Assembly: GCA_932521025.1 (NCBI GenBank)
Contig: OW051470.1
Coordinates: 5,318,501 to 5,382,500 of the forward strand
Origin: Oscheius onirici
Taxonomy: Eukaryota; Nematoda; Chromadorea; Rhabditida; Rhabditidae
Length of the DNA stretch: 64,000 nt
Direction: 5' to 3'
The notes under the pieces are model-generated. The model made no database searches, was not told where the DNA came from, and saw nothing but the letters and a program-made list of their open reading frames with translations. Numbering within the stretch: position 1 is the first letter of the stretch; every line of letters starts with the position of its first letter. This document shows, in pieces, positions 12,801 through 24,300 of this stretch. A program made the position numbers and the translations under genes.

Positions 12801-13608
12801 TACTTTTCTTGACTCTTTCCGAACAGTCCGCCCTCTGACATTTTGGCAAAGACTCCTCCCGTCCATTTCTTCGCTCCAATGACTCCGGTTACAAGAGAAT
12901 TTCCAGACAACGCGACTGAGATTCCTTCCATACAAGCTCCGTACTCGTTGTGTCTTTCTGTTCTCGGCAGATTCTTTTGCATACAAGTGGAGATCATGGC
13001 TGAAATACAAGTTGACTGAAAAGGAATTAAACTCACAACGAAAAGTGAGGTCGGTATTGAGTTCATAGCAGGATCCTTGGGCGTAAGCACTTGTATTGTG
13101 GAACCGAAGCAAAGGGGCACAGACCTGGATACATTGATTTGAACAAATACAAGAGAGACTAACAACTGCGGATCCATTGATTCTGGCCTGAGAAGAGACT
13201 GACGCTCCGAGAAGTTCGCCGTCTTTTCCTAAAGGATGGATCTGTTTTCCCATGACACTGGTCATTTCGGGTGACTTCGAATATGCAGTGGTCTCCTCAT
13301 ATTCTGCTCTGATTTGAGAACAAGCTCCTTGTCCAGATCTGACAGTCGACACAGGACAAGAGAACAAAGCTCCTGCTCGATGAGTACCCGTTTGTCCTGA
13401 TTCCGCCTTTGGCGCACCAACTAATATTCTAAAAACACAATTTTTCAATAAAAGTAGTCGATACTCACGAAGCAATCTGTCCATTGAAATGTTGAGCTAC
13501 GGAATATCCAAAATATGTATTGTTTAGGCCTAGTTTATAGATGGGGCTGTAGACGTCCAAATTGAAAGAGAGGACGCCATAGAACAGCAAAAGCAGACGC
13601 CACAGCAT
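9804..13608 (-). CDS. Integrin alpha chain (PAT-2/INA-1 class)
   Basis: Type I membrane adhesion receptor chain that pairs with integrin beta. The N-terminal signal peptide is MLWRLLLLFYGVLSFNLDVYS. A seven-bladed beta-propeller follows with FG-GAP repeats and Ca-binding loops DINNDGFDDLVVGAPFEH, NLDGDRAGYQDFAIGAPYA and DLDGNGYPDIVVGA. Next come thigh/calf regions, then a basic RPSRRMRRE stretch near 10.53 kb that could be the light-chain cleavage site. One transmembrane helix (WWIILGSVLVGLLILFAIIL) is followed by the cytoplasmic KCGFFKR motif. The tail ends LHRAQLK|HEAEEWGQM across the last intron. An I-domain is absent, as in the RGD/laminin-binding invertebrate chains. I cannot decide between the PAT-2 and INA-1 subfamilies by eye. 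Neighbour on the same strand: BBS5, 236 bp downstream. Confidence 0.95.
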
Positions 13609-15718
13609 ATCGTTACTACCTTCGACACATTAAAAACTGAAAGGATACTGATCTGGGGAAGAGTGCGAAAGAAAGAAAATGAGTCAGTGCCGCCGCTCCG
13701 GCATTGTAACACTTTGAATAAGGTCAAAGTTACAGTGGCAGATTGTTTGTTTCTATTAAAAAAAGCAGGAATAAAGGACAGCTGGTTTGTGCTGAAGAGA
13801 TAAGGAGGAAACTGAGTCAGAACGGTGGGCGAGACGGATATTTTGTTAGATTGTTATGAAAGGGAAAGAAAGAACGATGAGTAGTCTGTCTGGAAAAGAG
13901 TGACTCAGAGACACGAGGAGAGAGAATTAAACACTGACTGTCTAGTCAATTGACCTTCGGATGGATGAGGTAATTAAGATATCAATCGGGGTCAGGCTGG
14001 AGTGAAACTTTTGGTGATTCCAAATCAGAGTTTACGGTCAACTGACTTTTAAAACGGATAGTCAGAGGAGGTCGCCGACTAAAAGAAGAGCCATAAACTT
14101 TCGATTCCTGAACTTCGCGCAGAGGGTGGGCGTCCGAGGGAAATTGAATGATGCGCTGGCTAAGCGGCCATCAAACGGCACAAATGACCAATGTGAAATA
14201 TCGCTACATTTTATTAGGACGGTTTTTTTTTCAGAAGGGGAAGGAATGGAAAGGAGAAGAGACGAGAGAAGGCGCAGGTGTCCAGACTGAATTGAAAGAG
14301 CGGGAAATGGGGCGCGAACAGCCGAACTTCAAATTCCAATTTTCTGGTAGTGAATTAACTGGTGGAAGGAAGTGTTCTTTGCGAACACCCAGTGAGAAAG
14401 TAGAGACTGGAAACGAACTCTGTATAAGTCTTCAGAAAAATATGGTCGAGAGGTCAAGTGACAAAATATAATAAAAGATTGTAAACTGGGTCGTAATTGA
14501 ATGTGACCTCAATTTTCCCCTGGTTATTGTTATTTTGAGACCAAAAAGTGTTCGTAATGACCGACAGAGTGACCGTCTCGCGCAACTTGTCATCGCGGGT
14601 CGGAAAGAAAATCGATTGCGGTGAACATCTGCATCTCGCTGCCAGCCATGATACATACCATTAGGGCAGCGCTTACTGTTTACCAAACGCGTCGCGATGG
14701 CCGCGACGCGACCCTTTTTGGGCTATCAGCACGGGTCAAAGCTTCCTCTTTTCTTCTCCAGTCCCTAACTCATTCAAGAGCAAATTTATTATAGAAAAAA
14801 AATAAGAAACTCATGTTTCACACGACGCGCTAAAAAGTTACGCGAGGAATAACTTATGCAAAGAAAGGTCAGACGGTCTGTCACTCCATTTCTCCCCGTA
14901 AACCACTTGCTATCCAAAAACGTGGGAACTAAAGAACTCTGGACGGAAGTTGTTAATTGAGGGTCGGGGATGTGTTCGGAGCTGCTTCGAGAGAGACTCT
15001 GAGTGCCGGTGGCCAAGACCCATTGTTTGTCCAAACGTGTAGTAGCTGGGCAGAGGGCAGCAGCTTGTGGGTTCAAGCATGTATCGTGAGGGGTCAATAG
15101 GTGCCAGCAATCTGTCTCGGACAATGGCTGATTGCGGGAATAGAACGGCAGAAGAGGACATTCATCAGGAGCCTCAAGGCGCTAACTGACAACTGAATAT
15201 TTCTCTTTCAGGGAAGATAGACATAAAAATAAGCAATTGATTTCTTCTATCGTAATCAGTCGATATATACTCTCCTCAAGTTCATTCATCCGGAAGAAAG
15301 CTGTTTTCAGTCGTTGGCGAATTAGAATACCCCCTTCATCAATTCGTCTACTTCCTGGCTTCAAGAGGTCCTTCAGAGAGTCGTTCCTGTTAATAAAGAT
15401 GTGATAATACAGTAAAGAATCATGAACAAGAGATGTTTTGTTACTGTACAGACAATCTGAAAAATACTGACTCCTTCAAATAGAGTAATGAAGACGTTAT
15501 GAATAGGTATTTCTGAGCTGGCGCTTCTAATTTATAAAGACTTTCGTCAAGATGATCTGAGAACATCATGCTCTCTCATGCAAGAGGATGTTCGGATCCC
15601 GTGGGGCGTCGGTCTCCAGAGCAACCGCTTGCTGCCCATCTTCCTCCCCCGCTCCAGTTCTCTCTCTAATTTTTTGCACACCGAGGTCTAATTACTCTTC
15701 TGGTATGTCTCAGCCGGC
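13609..15718. promoter_or_regulatory. Divergent intergenic region between integrin alpha and CNG channel
   Basis: About 2.1 kb without a supportable exon between two divergent genes, so it presumably carries both promoters. It has a purine-rich tract near 14.22-14.30 kb and a short perfect GC-rich palindrome at about 14.69-14.71 kb followed by ACCCTTTTT. Open frames here are short and lack splice or codon support. Confidence 0.4.
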
Positions 15719-18700
15719 ATGAGCCAACCGCCAAATGGAACTGTTAACGGAGCTGGACCATCGGGCGAAGCTCGTATTCAGGAGATTCCGTCCCAAAATG
15801 GACGGTCTTTTATCAAAATGGTGAGTTCGAACCGGAAGTAGAAGTAAGTAAAAAGTTAAAGCTCTTTGCTGAATTATAGCATCTCGAAAAGGTCTGAAAG
15901 ATGGGGGTGTTTTGTAAGGCTTCGGCAAGTCTTCTATTGAGAGCATCGGAACATTTCCTGCTCCTAACAATAAACTACTTCGTACTACGATATACTTACT
16001 TACTTCTTACTCTTCTTCTTCTCTACTAGAGTTCCGAAGAACTTTCGAGTAAATCTTTACTTTACCATTCTCTTTCTTCAAGACCTGTAAAGCTCTTCTG
16101 CTTCTTGATGCAGACAGTGTTCTTTCAAAAAGAGACTAATCTGCCCTGAGAGACTAAAAGATCCGAAAGTCTCACAAACTGATGTCAGTTTCTCTTTTTC
16201 AAATCGGTTTATTCCACGTCCATTATAAAATTATATCCCGGATAAACATCATCCTTCCACTTTTTTCCTGCTAGGCTTTCAAGTATGAAATTGAACACAT
16301 TAAACACGTTAAATTAGTCGATACTCTTTTTCGAAAGAAGAGTTTAATCGTCTTTCAGCTTCTTCGGAAGGCTAATCGTGTCTCGGACGCGAACTACGCG
16401 ACTACGGCAGCCGTTCCTGGAACAACACTGGAGCAGCAGCCGAAAGATGGAGTCAATCTCGTCGGACCGGGTACAGCCATAATTTCGGGAGACTCTCAAG
16501 AGACGACTCAACTGGAAAAGACGAGTAGGAAGAAGGTCAGGAAGGCGAAAAAGGCAGTTTCAGGCAGATTAGCTCGGTTCAAAAAGTTCAAGAAAGAGTT
16601 TATTTTGGACCCGTCTCTTGACTCCTATTACTATTGGACCATGTTGGTAAGTGATGGAAAAAGTATTTACAAAAACGCTCAAAGGTCTCTGTGGCCTACA
16701 TCTACAACTTGACAGTGGTAATAGCTCGTCAAGTCTTTGCCGATCTGATCGGACCAATAGGTCAATATCAGTGTTATCAGAAGAACTCGACCTATCTGGA
16801 CAGTCCAGCCGTTTCTTGTGACTCAGATCCAGAAATCAGAAAGGACATGCTCAAAATGCCGTATATGGAATACGACAGCGACTACGGATGGAGTGAGTAC
16901 TACTGGCTCAGAATTGCCTGGTTCATATTCGACTTTCTCATGGACATGGTCTATTTGGCCGATTTCTGGGTTCGCAGACATACAGGTTTTTTTCTGATAT
17001 CATCTGAACAAACATGTTATTAGGTTTCTTGGAACAAGGTCTGCTGGTCCGCGACGTCCAGAAAATAACCAAGTTGTACAAACAAAGCAGACAGTACAAA
17101 CTGGATGTTCTTTCGATCATCCCGCTCGATTATATTTTCGGATGGCCTATTCCTTGGATCCCTTATCTTCCCATCGTTAGACTTAATAGACTTTTGAGGG
17201 TTAATCGGATTACCGATTGTATGGAGAGGACCGAAACGAGGTTAGTCCCAAGATGTCTTTGGAACAAATTTCTAAATGTTTAGAAGTAGTATTCCAAATG
17301 CTTTTCGAGTAATGTGTGTCGTCTGCTACATCATTGTAATCATACATTTCAACGCTTGCCTGTATTTCGGGGAAAGTTTTTTTTCTTTAGTACGTTAGCA
17401 TTGTGTGTCTGTCTGTCAGGGAGTTTTCTTCCCCACCAGACTTAGGTTTTGGGGTCGGAGTGGGACATCTAAATTTTCCGGCTGGAGGTAAAGAAACCTT
17501 CACGTCATACTGTATGTCTGAAGTTCTAAGGTGGTGGTCCTAACCTTTTATATAACAACAGATGGGACAGAAACAAAATAATAGAGAACTATATAACGTG
17601 CTTTTATTTTTAGATCTCCGAAACAATAGGACTCGGATCCGATGGCTGGGTCTATGGCAATCTCAACAAACAAAGTCTTCCAGAGTCAGTTTGAATTGAA
17701 AACGGAACACAACGACTTGTTCAGAGGCGTCTACGACACTCTTCTACGTCGGTACATTTACAGTTTTTATTGGTCAACACTGATTCTCACCACGATCGGA
17801 GAAGTACCCGGTCCTGTTCGAAACATCGAATTTCTCTTCGTTACCCTCGACCTCATGTGCGGAGTCTTGATTTTCGCTACAATTGTCGGTAATGTCGGCA
17901 GTATGATTTCGAATATGAGTGCCGCTCGAACCGAATTCCAAAATAAAATGGACGGAATCAAACAGTACATGGAGTTGCGAAAAGTCAGCAAACAGGTGAG
18001 TCGAATTGCCTGGTTTCAGTCTTTTTAATTACCAGCTGGAAGCAAGAGTTATTAAATGGTTCGACTACCTCTGGGCCAACAAACAGTCGCTGTCTGATCA
18101 GCAGGTCCTCAAGGTGGGTAAAACTTTTAGCCGATGCACTAAGGAACTGTTAGGTGCTACCGGACAAACTTCAAGCAGAAATAGCCATGCAGGTTCACTT
18201 TGAGACATTGCGAAAGGTCAGAATTTTCCAAGATTGCGAGGCTGGATTGCTGGCTGAAATGGTGCTCAAACTCCAGCTACAGGTTTGATTTGACCTTGAA
18301 TTGAAGAACTTTTGTCAGGTTTTCTCTCCCGGAGACTACATTTGCCGGAAAGGAGACATCGGTCGAGAAATGTACATTGTGAAACGAGGAAAACTTCAAG
18401 TCTGTGGCGAAGATGATGGTCATGGAAACGTTCCTGTTTTCGCCACTTTGGCAGAGGGTGCTGTATTTGGAGAACTGAGTATTTTGAACATTGCCGGTTA
18501 GTTCAGTGAACTGAACTTATTCAAGTTAATTTCAGGAAGTAAAAATGGAAATAGACGTTCGGCCAATGTAAGATCGGTCGGATATACAGATCTCTTCGTT
18601 CTGAATAAGAACGATCTCCACAATGTTTTGAGAGAGTATCCCGAGGCCAAAAAAATGCTGTTGGCTAAGGTTTGGTCAACGGAGAATCTGACTACAATCG

Positions 18701-19327
18701 AGAATCTTTAGGGAAGAGAAATGTTGAAGAAGGACGGTCTGATTGACGAAAACGCTCCGGAAGAACAGAAGACGGCCGAAGAATTGGCCGAGATTTTGAA
18801 CAGTCAAGTCAGAGCTCTCCAGACCAGGTCCTTCCCTTTTCATCAGAAGTGACATTGACGCGCGCCTCGTGTTTTATGCTGTCGCATGTTCGGTCAGAGA
18901 ATCGTGGTAAAATATTGCACCAACCGGGAGTTGAACCCGGGTCTGTACCGTGGGAGGGTACAATGATTCCGCTACACCATTGGTGCTGAATATCCTCAAT
19001 TCCCTCCCAAAAGAGAAGATAGCCTGCTTCTCATCGATTTTTTCCTCTTTTGAAGAAGGGAGGGGAGGTTTTTTTATTTATTCGAGCTTCAATATATGAG
19101 AGTCTGGCTGGCTGAAACAGTGAAAGAATTGGTCGATTCCAGAATGGCCCGTCTCATTGCTGAACATACAAGTACGGAGACGAAGCTCACTCAGAGGATA
19201 GAACACCTCGAGGGAAAACTGACAAAGTGAGTTTCGATTGGGAACAAAAGACATCCGCTTCAGGTATCGAACCTTAGCTCGACGACAGAAAAGTCTCCAC
19301 GCGACACGTTCCATCGATTTAGGATGA
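15719..19327 (+). CDS. tax-4: Cyclic-nucleotide-gated channel alpha subunit (TAX-4/CNGA type)
   Basis: Cation channel opened by cGMP/cAMP in sensory neurons. Six-TM core: [37 protein letters not shown], an S4 with [11 protein letters not shown], and the pore [19 protein letters not shown], whose TIGE filter marks an alpha subunit. S6 has [19 protein letters not shown]. The C-linker and cyclic-nucleotide-binding domain follow ([47 protein letters not shown]). A C-terminal coiled coil carries [27 protein letters not shown], as in CNGA trimerisation zippers. The start ATG at 15719 is followed by a 35-codon exon and a 537-nt intron. The intron at 17391-17613 carries a fragment of a poly-C-type repeat. 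The exon before the coiled coil is reached through a weak acceptor (ATATATGAG). Its last two exons are duplicated in the inverted repeat. Confidence 0.95.
18916..18986 (-). tRNA. tRNA-Gly (anticodon CCC)
   Basis: On the minus strand the sequence folds as a 71-nt cloverleaf. The acceptor GCACCAA pairs with TTGGTGC. The A-box is TGGTGTAGCGG. The anticodon stem GTACC/GGTAC encloses loop CTCCCAC, giving anticodon CCC with T33 present. The T-arm CCGGGTTCAACTCCCGG carries the B-box. It lies antisense in the intron before the last two coding exons of the CNG channel gene, and its 5' end coincides with the edge of the inverted repeat. Confidence 0.9.
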
Positions 19328-19438
19328 TGGGGTCTCTGCAAGTGCCTTAACGACAAAAGCTCAGTTATTCGAGAATATTACGTATAAAGATGAATTTTTC
19401 GTTGTGATAGCAGTATTTCTCTATTCAGTTAATGAAAT
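18986..19438 (+). repeat. Left arm of 453-bp near-perfect inverted repeat
   Basis: This segment matches the reverse complement of 20094-20545 base for base as far as I can read. The one difference I noticed is an extra A in GACAAAGTGAGT (left) versus GACAAGTGAGT (right copy, reverse strand). The arm begins at the 5' end of the tRNA-Gly and spans the last two CNG channel exons, the intron between them and about 110 bp of 3' flank. A 655-bp spacer separates the arms. Confidence 0.93.
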
Positions 19439-19439
19439 T

Positions 19440-19502
19440 TTGAGACTAAACATTCCCGCGGATTCCCGCGGGAATTTTTTTGGCCATTCCCGCACATCTC
19501 TG
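19440..19502. mobile_element. Solo end of a hAT-like MITE (same family as 58005-58474)
   Basis: It carries GAGACTAAACATTCCCGCG...TTTTTTTGGCCATTCCCGCACATCTCTG. This matches the right-hand end of the complete element at 58005-58474, including the terminal CCCGCACATCTCTG. Only this end is present, directly abutting the left inverted-repeat arm. Confidence 0.75.
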
Positions 19503-20093
19503 GTATAGACTCCTGAAAACGACAGAAAGAGAAAAAAAAACAGAAAACTGTCAGATATGTGTCCAAGACTATCAATAAGTTTCAGTGCGAGAGAGAACTA
19601 TCAGTCTTCCCCTAATGATCCCTCGAGTCTCCAAGAGCTATACCAAACACCGCTGTGGATTCAAGGAGGTGCTCAAGGAACCGGGGAAAACCGAGCATGA
19701 CACCGTCTTTCGAAGGCTGACAGTTGTGGCGGATTCACAGCTAACTGTCACATTGCCGTCTCTCTGTTTTCGAAAAGAACGCAAGTGTCTGTGGCGCTAC
19801 TGTTCCAACTGTCAACTGTCAGTGTCTAGTGTACTGTCAAAAAGGAAAAAGTACCTGACCTGGTATAAATGAAGAGACATCCGCACACCAGACGACTTGG
19901 AGCTAGAATATTCCAGGAAACTACTTGTTTTTAGAGTTTAGTTTCGACAGGTCTTGACAAGTCGACATCGCTGGTTTTTGAAAATTCAAACATTAAAATC
20001 AACGAATATATAGCAAGTCACAGAAATGAAATGAAAAAGATCAGATGACCGTCGTCACACGTATCACATGTAGAAGTACACATAAACAGTGCG
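19503..20093. other. Spacer between inverted-repeat arms
   Basis: About 590 bp with no supported gene. A 95-codon plus-strand frame (19585-19872) has no recognisable domain or splice context. Several short CTGTCA/TGACAG motifs recur between 19.7 and 19.85 kb. I see nothing else definite. Confidence 0.4.
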
Positions 20094-20545
20094 ATTTCAT
20101 TAACTGAATAGAGAAATACTGCTATCACAACGAAAAATTCATCTTTATACGTAATATTCTCGAATAACTGAGCTTTTGTCGTTAAGGCACTTGCAGAGAC
20201 CCCATCATCCTAAATCGATGGAACGTGTCGCGTGGAGACTTTTCTGTCGTCGAGCTAAGGTTCGATACCTGAAGCGGATGTCTTTTGTTCCCAATCGAAA
20301 CTCACTTGTCAGTTTTCCCTCGAGGTGTTCTATCCTCTGAGTGAGCTTCGTCTCCGTACTTGTATGTTCAGCAATGAGACGGGCCATTCTGGAATCGACC
20401 AATTCTTTCACTGTTTCAGCCAGCCAGACTCTCATATATTGAAGCTCGAATAAATAAAAAAACCTCCCCTCCCTTCTTCAAAAGAGGAAAAAATCGATGA
20501 GAAGCAGGCTATCTTCTCTTTTGGGAGGGAATTGAGGATATTCAG
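20094..20545 (-). repeat. Right arm of the inverted repeat
   Basis: Reverse-complement copy of 18986-19438, one base shorter. The arm ends at CTGAATATCC (reverse strand) where the left copy runs into the tRNA-Gly gene; the tRNA itself is not duplicated. Confidence 0.93.
20215..20433 (-). pseudogene. Duplicated last two exons of the CNG channel gene (fragment)
   Basis: On the minus strand this encodes the same coiled coil ([20 protein letters not shown]...) and the same C terminus (ending ATRSIDLG) as the channel gene, but lacks all upstream exons. A single-base deletion at the donor (ACAAG|TGAGT instead of ACAAAG|TGAGT) would shift the junction. With no promoter or start of its own it is best called a gene fragment. 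If the assembly folds back artificially here, it would not exist at all. Confidence 0.75.
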
Positions 20546-20547
20546 GG

Positions 20548-20660
20548 GAAGGGATCAAAAGAGACTGGAGAAGGGGTCAGAAGGGATCAGAAGAGATCGG
20601 TTGACTTGGGAAGGGAGCAAAAGAGATCGGTTGACTGGGGAAGGGATCAGAAGTAAAGAA
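20548..20660. repeat. Short degenerate minisatellite
   Basis: Units of roughly 30-40 bp resembling GGGATCAGAAGAGATCGGTTGACT recur imperfectly about three times, immediately outside the right inverted-repeat arm. No coding or RNA feature accounts for them. Confidence 0.7.
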
Positions 20661-20715
20661 GAAAACACAAGTAAAAAAGCCGCCGAGAGGCGGGAAGCCG
20701 ACTGGTCTAAACTAT

Positions 20716-20817
20716 CTAAAGCGCAATGGTGTTTGGTAATCAAAACTTGGACAGTCGTAGTTACGTACGTGAGCGCCGTAGGCGCTAGGGCGGCGAAAGC
20801 CGTCGTAGACGGCTGGT
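20716..20817 (+). mobile_element. Copy of GGACCAGCCGTCTACGACGG-end repeat family
   Basis: It starts CTAAAGCGCAATGGTG and ends GCCGTCGTAGACGGCTGG, matching both arms of the composite element at 41801-43130 and the copy at 43558-43662. The internal GAGCGCCGTAGGCGCTAGGGCGGCG block is shared. It lies upstream of the plus-strand Kunitz/EB gene. Confidence 0.75.
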
Positions 20818-21304
20818 TTCGTTACAAGGTCTATTTCGTGACTTCTATAAAAACAGTTCTATTTCTTCACGGTGGAAGAAAACCTTGTTACACTTATTGT
20901 CACGTAAATGATGTAAAGAGAAATATAGACGAGAATTGTATGTAGCTAAGGGCGAGTTTGCCTGTGCAATTTCTCTGACAGCGACCTGTCAGCCAGGCTT
21001 TCTTTCTTCCAACACATTGCAACTTGTTATACGCGGCTTGGCTGCATATGAAAAATATAAAAAACGACAAGTTTCCAAAAGTTGTATTTCCAACAAAGTA
21101 ATGTTAGCGCTTCCCCAAAGTACAGTAGTCAAGTATTTACCACCTGGCCCCCAAAGGGAGTGGCAGCTCCCCAAGAGCTCGCTCTCCAGCCTTCTTTCGC
21201 ACGTGTTTGTCGCCGCTGGCCTGCTGTCAATCCGCCGTCAATCTGGCTCACGATCCGACCGAAAGAGTCCGACCTGCAGACGACTGTGGACAACACGAAG
21301 AGAC

Positions 21305-24300
21305 ATGGGTCCTCCCTTGCTTCTTCTTCTGTCTTTTACTGCAATAGTATCTTCAAGTTGCGTTGATCGCCCATGTACGCATTGTCCACACATGTTTTCC
21401 GAGGGAGATATCTGTGGGACTTCCCTGCTCCTGCCTTATTTGTACTGTGATCCAGTTACCAGGTAATATTTTTAAGAGATTTTTGCACAAGAACCAATTT
21501 TAGAGTGGTAAAGGAGAGTCCGAATGAGTTCCTTAGCTGCGAAGAAGGGCAACTAGTACTTCAAAAATGTCAGACAGGATCCATTTTTTTTCCTGGCCAA
21601 GGATGCACGAATCCAACTATGCTGCTTCATATGCACGGTCTTCAAGTTTCTGGGAGTGGCCGAGTATTCTTACAGTTGATCTCAAAAGGTTTAAAATTTA
21701 GGTTGGCGACCTCTGTCAGTACAACACTGATTGTCTGAGTGTAAGTTTGAGTGATTTCATGATTTCACCAATATTCTTCAGGGAATGTACTGTTCGGGAG
21801 GCGTCTGCATCTGTTTGAGTACCTACATTTTACGAGAATCGTATTGTTACGAAAGTATGTTATTTCTCAAGATATAACACCATACTTTCTTAGAAATTAA
21901 CCCAAACCAGCCTGGATGTACGTATGACGTTCAATGTGAAGCAGTCTGGCCGGCAGCAAAATGCTCGATGGACTCATCTGTCGGAACATGCCGTTGTCCA
22001 GAAGAGACTCATGTGGCTCGAGAAACGAGAGATGGCTGGGTCTGTGTCTCCCTTCGAGACATTGGAGGTGGTGGATCGGCTCCACTGTATTTCGCCTGTC
22101 CTTTGCCCGAAGGAGCAGGATTCAAAATAGCCCTCAATGATCCCAATCCCGTGTTGGGTTCTTTCCCTGTCGGATGTACAGGTTTGTTTCTTCGCCATCT
22201 TATTTGATACTGTTATGCAGTCGGTTCGGCGGCATCGGTAGAACCAGTGGCTGGTCTTTATGGAGGAGGAGCGTGTATGTGGCCGAGCAACGGAGAATTC
22301 TTGGGAGACATCTACGACTGTATTCACACCAGTCCTCATGTGAGGCTGAAGTTGTTTACGTAAAACATTCGTTTAGGTAAACTTGGCCACAAAGTTTCCC
22401 GGTAGTTCGTATGCCCAATCCGCCGACGGAGTCTGTTGTCCAAGTCGAGGTGAAACCAATCCACTTTAAATTGCTCTCGCGTCTCTGTGTGTCTGTCTGT
22501 TTGTGTGTCTTAGACATGGCTCCGGGCCGAAGATGGTGTCTGTCGTGGACTCTGTTTCGATTTTGTTTGTTTGTTTGTTTGTTTGTCCATGGCCACGAAA
22601 TTTTGGTGTATTGTTAAGAGTCGCCGTCTTCACCCAGACGACCCGGGTTCGACTCCTCTCCTCGTCAAATATTTTTGCTAAATTGGTTTGAGTCGGAAAT
22701 CGAGTCAGGGTAACCGCTAGGGGATAAGAAGGGACCGGATGATCTAGGAGGGAGCGGGTTCCAATTTTGGTAGTGTCTTTGAAGGGTCAGGGAGAGTGAC
22801 TGGAGGAGAGTAACACAGAAGGAATGAAAAGCAAACCACGACTAGGGCTCCGTGACAGAGTGAAGTCATTAATTTCTACTTTAGGCCTGGAAGGGCGTTG
22901 CCAACCTTGTATAAGAAAATTTACTGTTATTCTTCAGCTCTCGCTTGCATTCAGCCACAGGCTACAGGTCCGACTCCCACTGAGCCGAGGTGGTGGTACA
23001 ATGCAGTAACTGGAACCTGTCAACAATTCATGTGGGATCCAACTGCTTCGGAGGCAAAATATCATTCCTCTAATAATTTCAAGGTAACACTAAAACTGTT
23101 TTCGGAAGATTCTAAACAAACTTTCAGACTCAAAACCATTGCGAGTCATACTGTCGCGATAGTGAGTCCTTACTGGTTTGTGAAAGAAAATGCAATTTTA
23201 GCCTGTCAACGTGGTTCTCCCCAATACACTTCAGAAGCAAGTGTTCTGTCCGAAAGACCATTGACCAGTTGCGGCACTTCAATCGGCTGTGCCAATGATT
23301 TTCAATGCACGTCGGTTGGAAGCCAACATCTCTGCTGTCCCACACCGGCAGTTGTTTGTTCTTCAAAAGGGGGTCGGCCAATGGACATAATCCCAAGAAA
23401 TCACGTCTATCACAGTGGATTCCTTGTCTCAACTGGGAAAGAGAGCATCAGGTTAGCTTAGACACCGTTTCTTGCAGCAGTCTTCTTTTGAGATTCTACT
23501 ACGACCCGACCAGTGGACGGTGTAGAGATTTCATTTACAAAGGGGCCGGCGGAAACTATAACAACTTTCTCTCGAAGAATGAGTGTGAAATGTACTGTGA
23601 GCGTCGTGAGTCCTTCTTGTTGTCTCTTTGGAAATGAAATTAGTGCAATGTGATCGAGGTTCTCCTCTTCGAGTTGGAGAAAACGCTCAACGATGTCAGT
23701 CCAGTGCACAGTGTCCGTCTTCTCACGAATGCAAAGCTGACCATGGAGTCTGTTGTCCTAGAAAACGTAACAATAAGAAACTAGGAAATCATACCCTGAT
23801 TCAGAAACAATCTGTGCTCAGCCATTGCGAGTTGGAGACTGTACGGAAAACGTCAAGAGATACTACTACAATGCTAAGACGAGGCAGTGTCAGATGTTCG
23901 AGTACACTGGATGTCAAGGAAACGACAACAATTTCGAATCTATTTTAGACTGCCAAGCTTTCTGCAAAAATGCTATGCGTAATTTTAACATAAATTTGTT
24001 GAAACAAGGAAAAATTTCAGCTGAGCCGAAATGTATACAGGGACAGGCATACAAGGATCAGTTTGGTAACTTCGTCTCTTGTCAGAATGGCCAAGGTTGT
24101 CCTGCCAACTTTGACTGTTATTTTGACGGAAATCAATGGGGTTGTTGTCCAGTAAAAGGTCAGTTACAGTAATCTCCAAGAAGAAGCTTTTCAGCCTACA
24201 CTTGTAGTCTCAATTCGGACAGTGGGATCCAGTGTGGAGCTGGTTCCACTTTCAAGTTCTTCTACAATTCGGCCACTCAGAACTGTGACAGCTTCCAGTA

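Noticed and set aside
19585-19872. 95-codon plus-strand frame in the inverted-repeat spacer
   Set aside because: No domain, no splice support, repetitive CTGTCA words.
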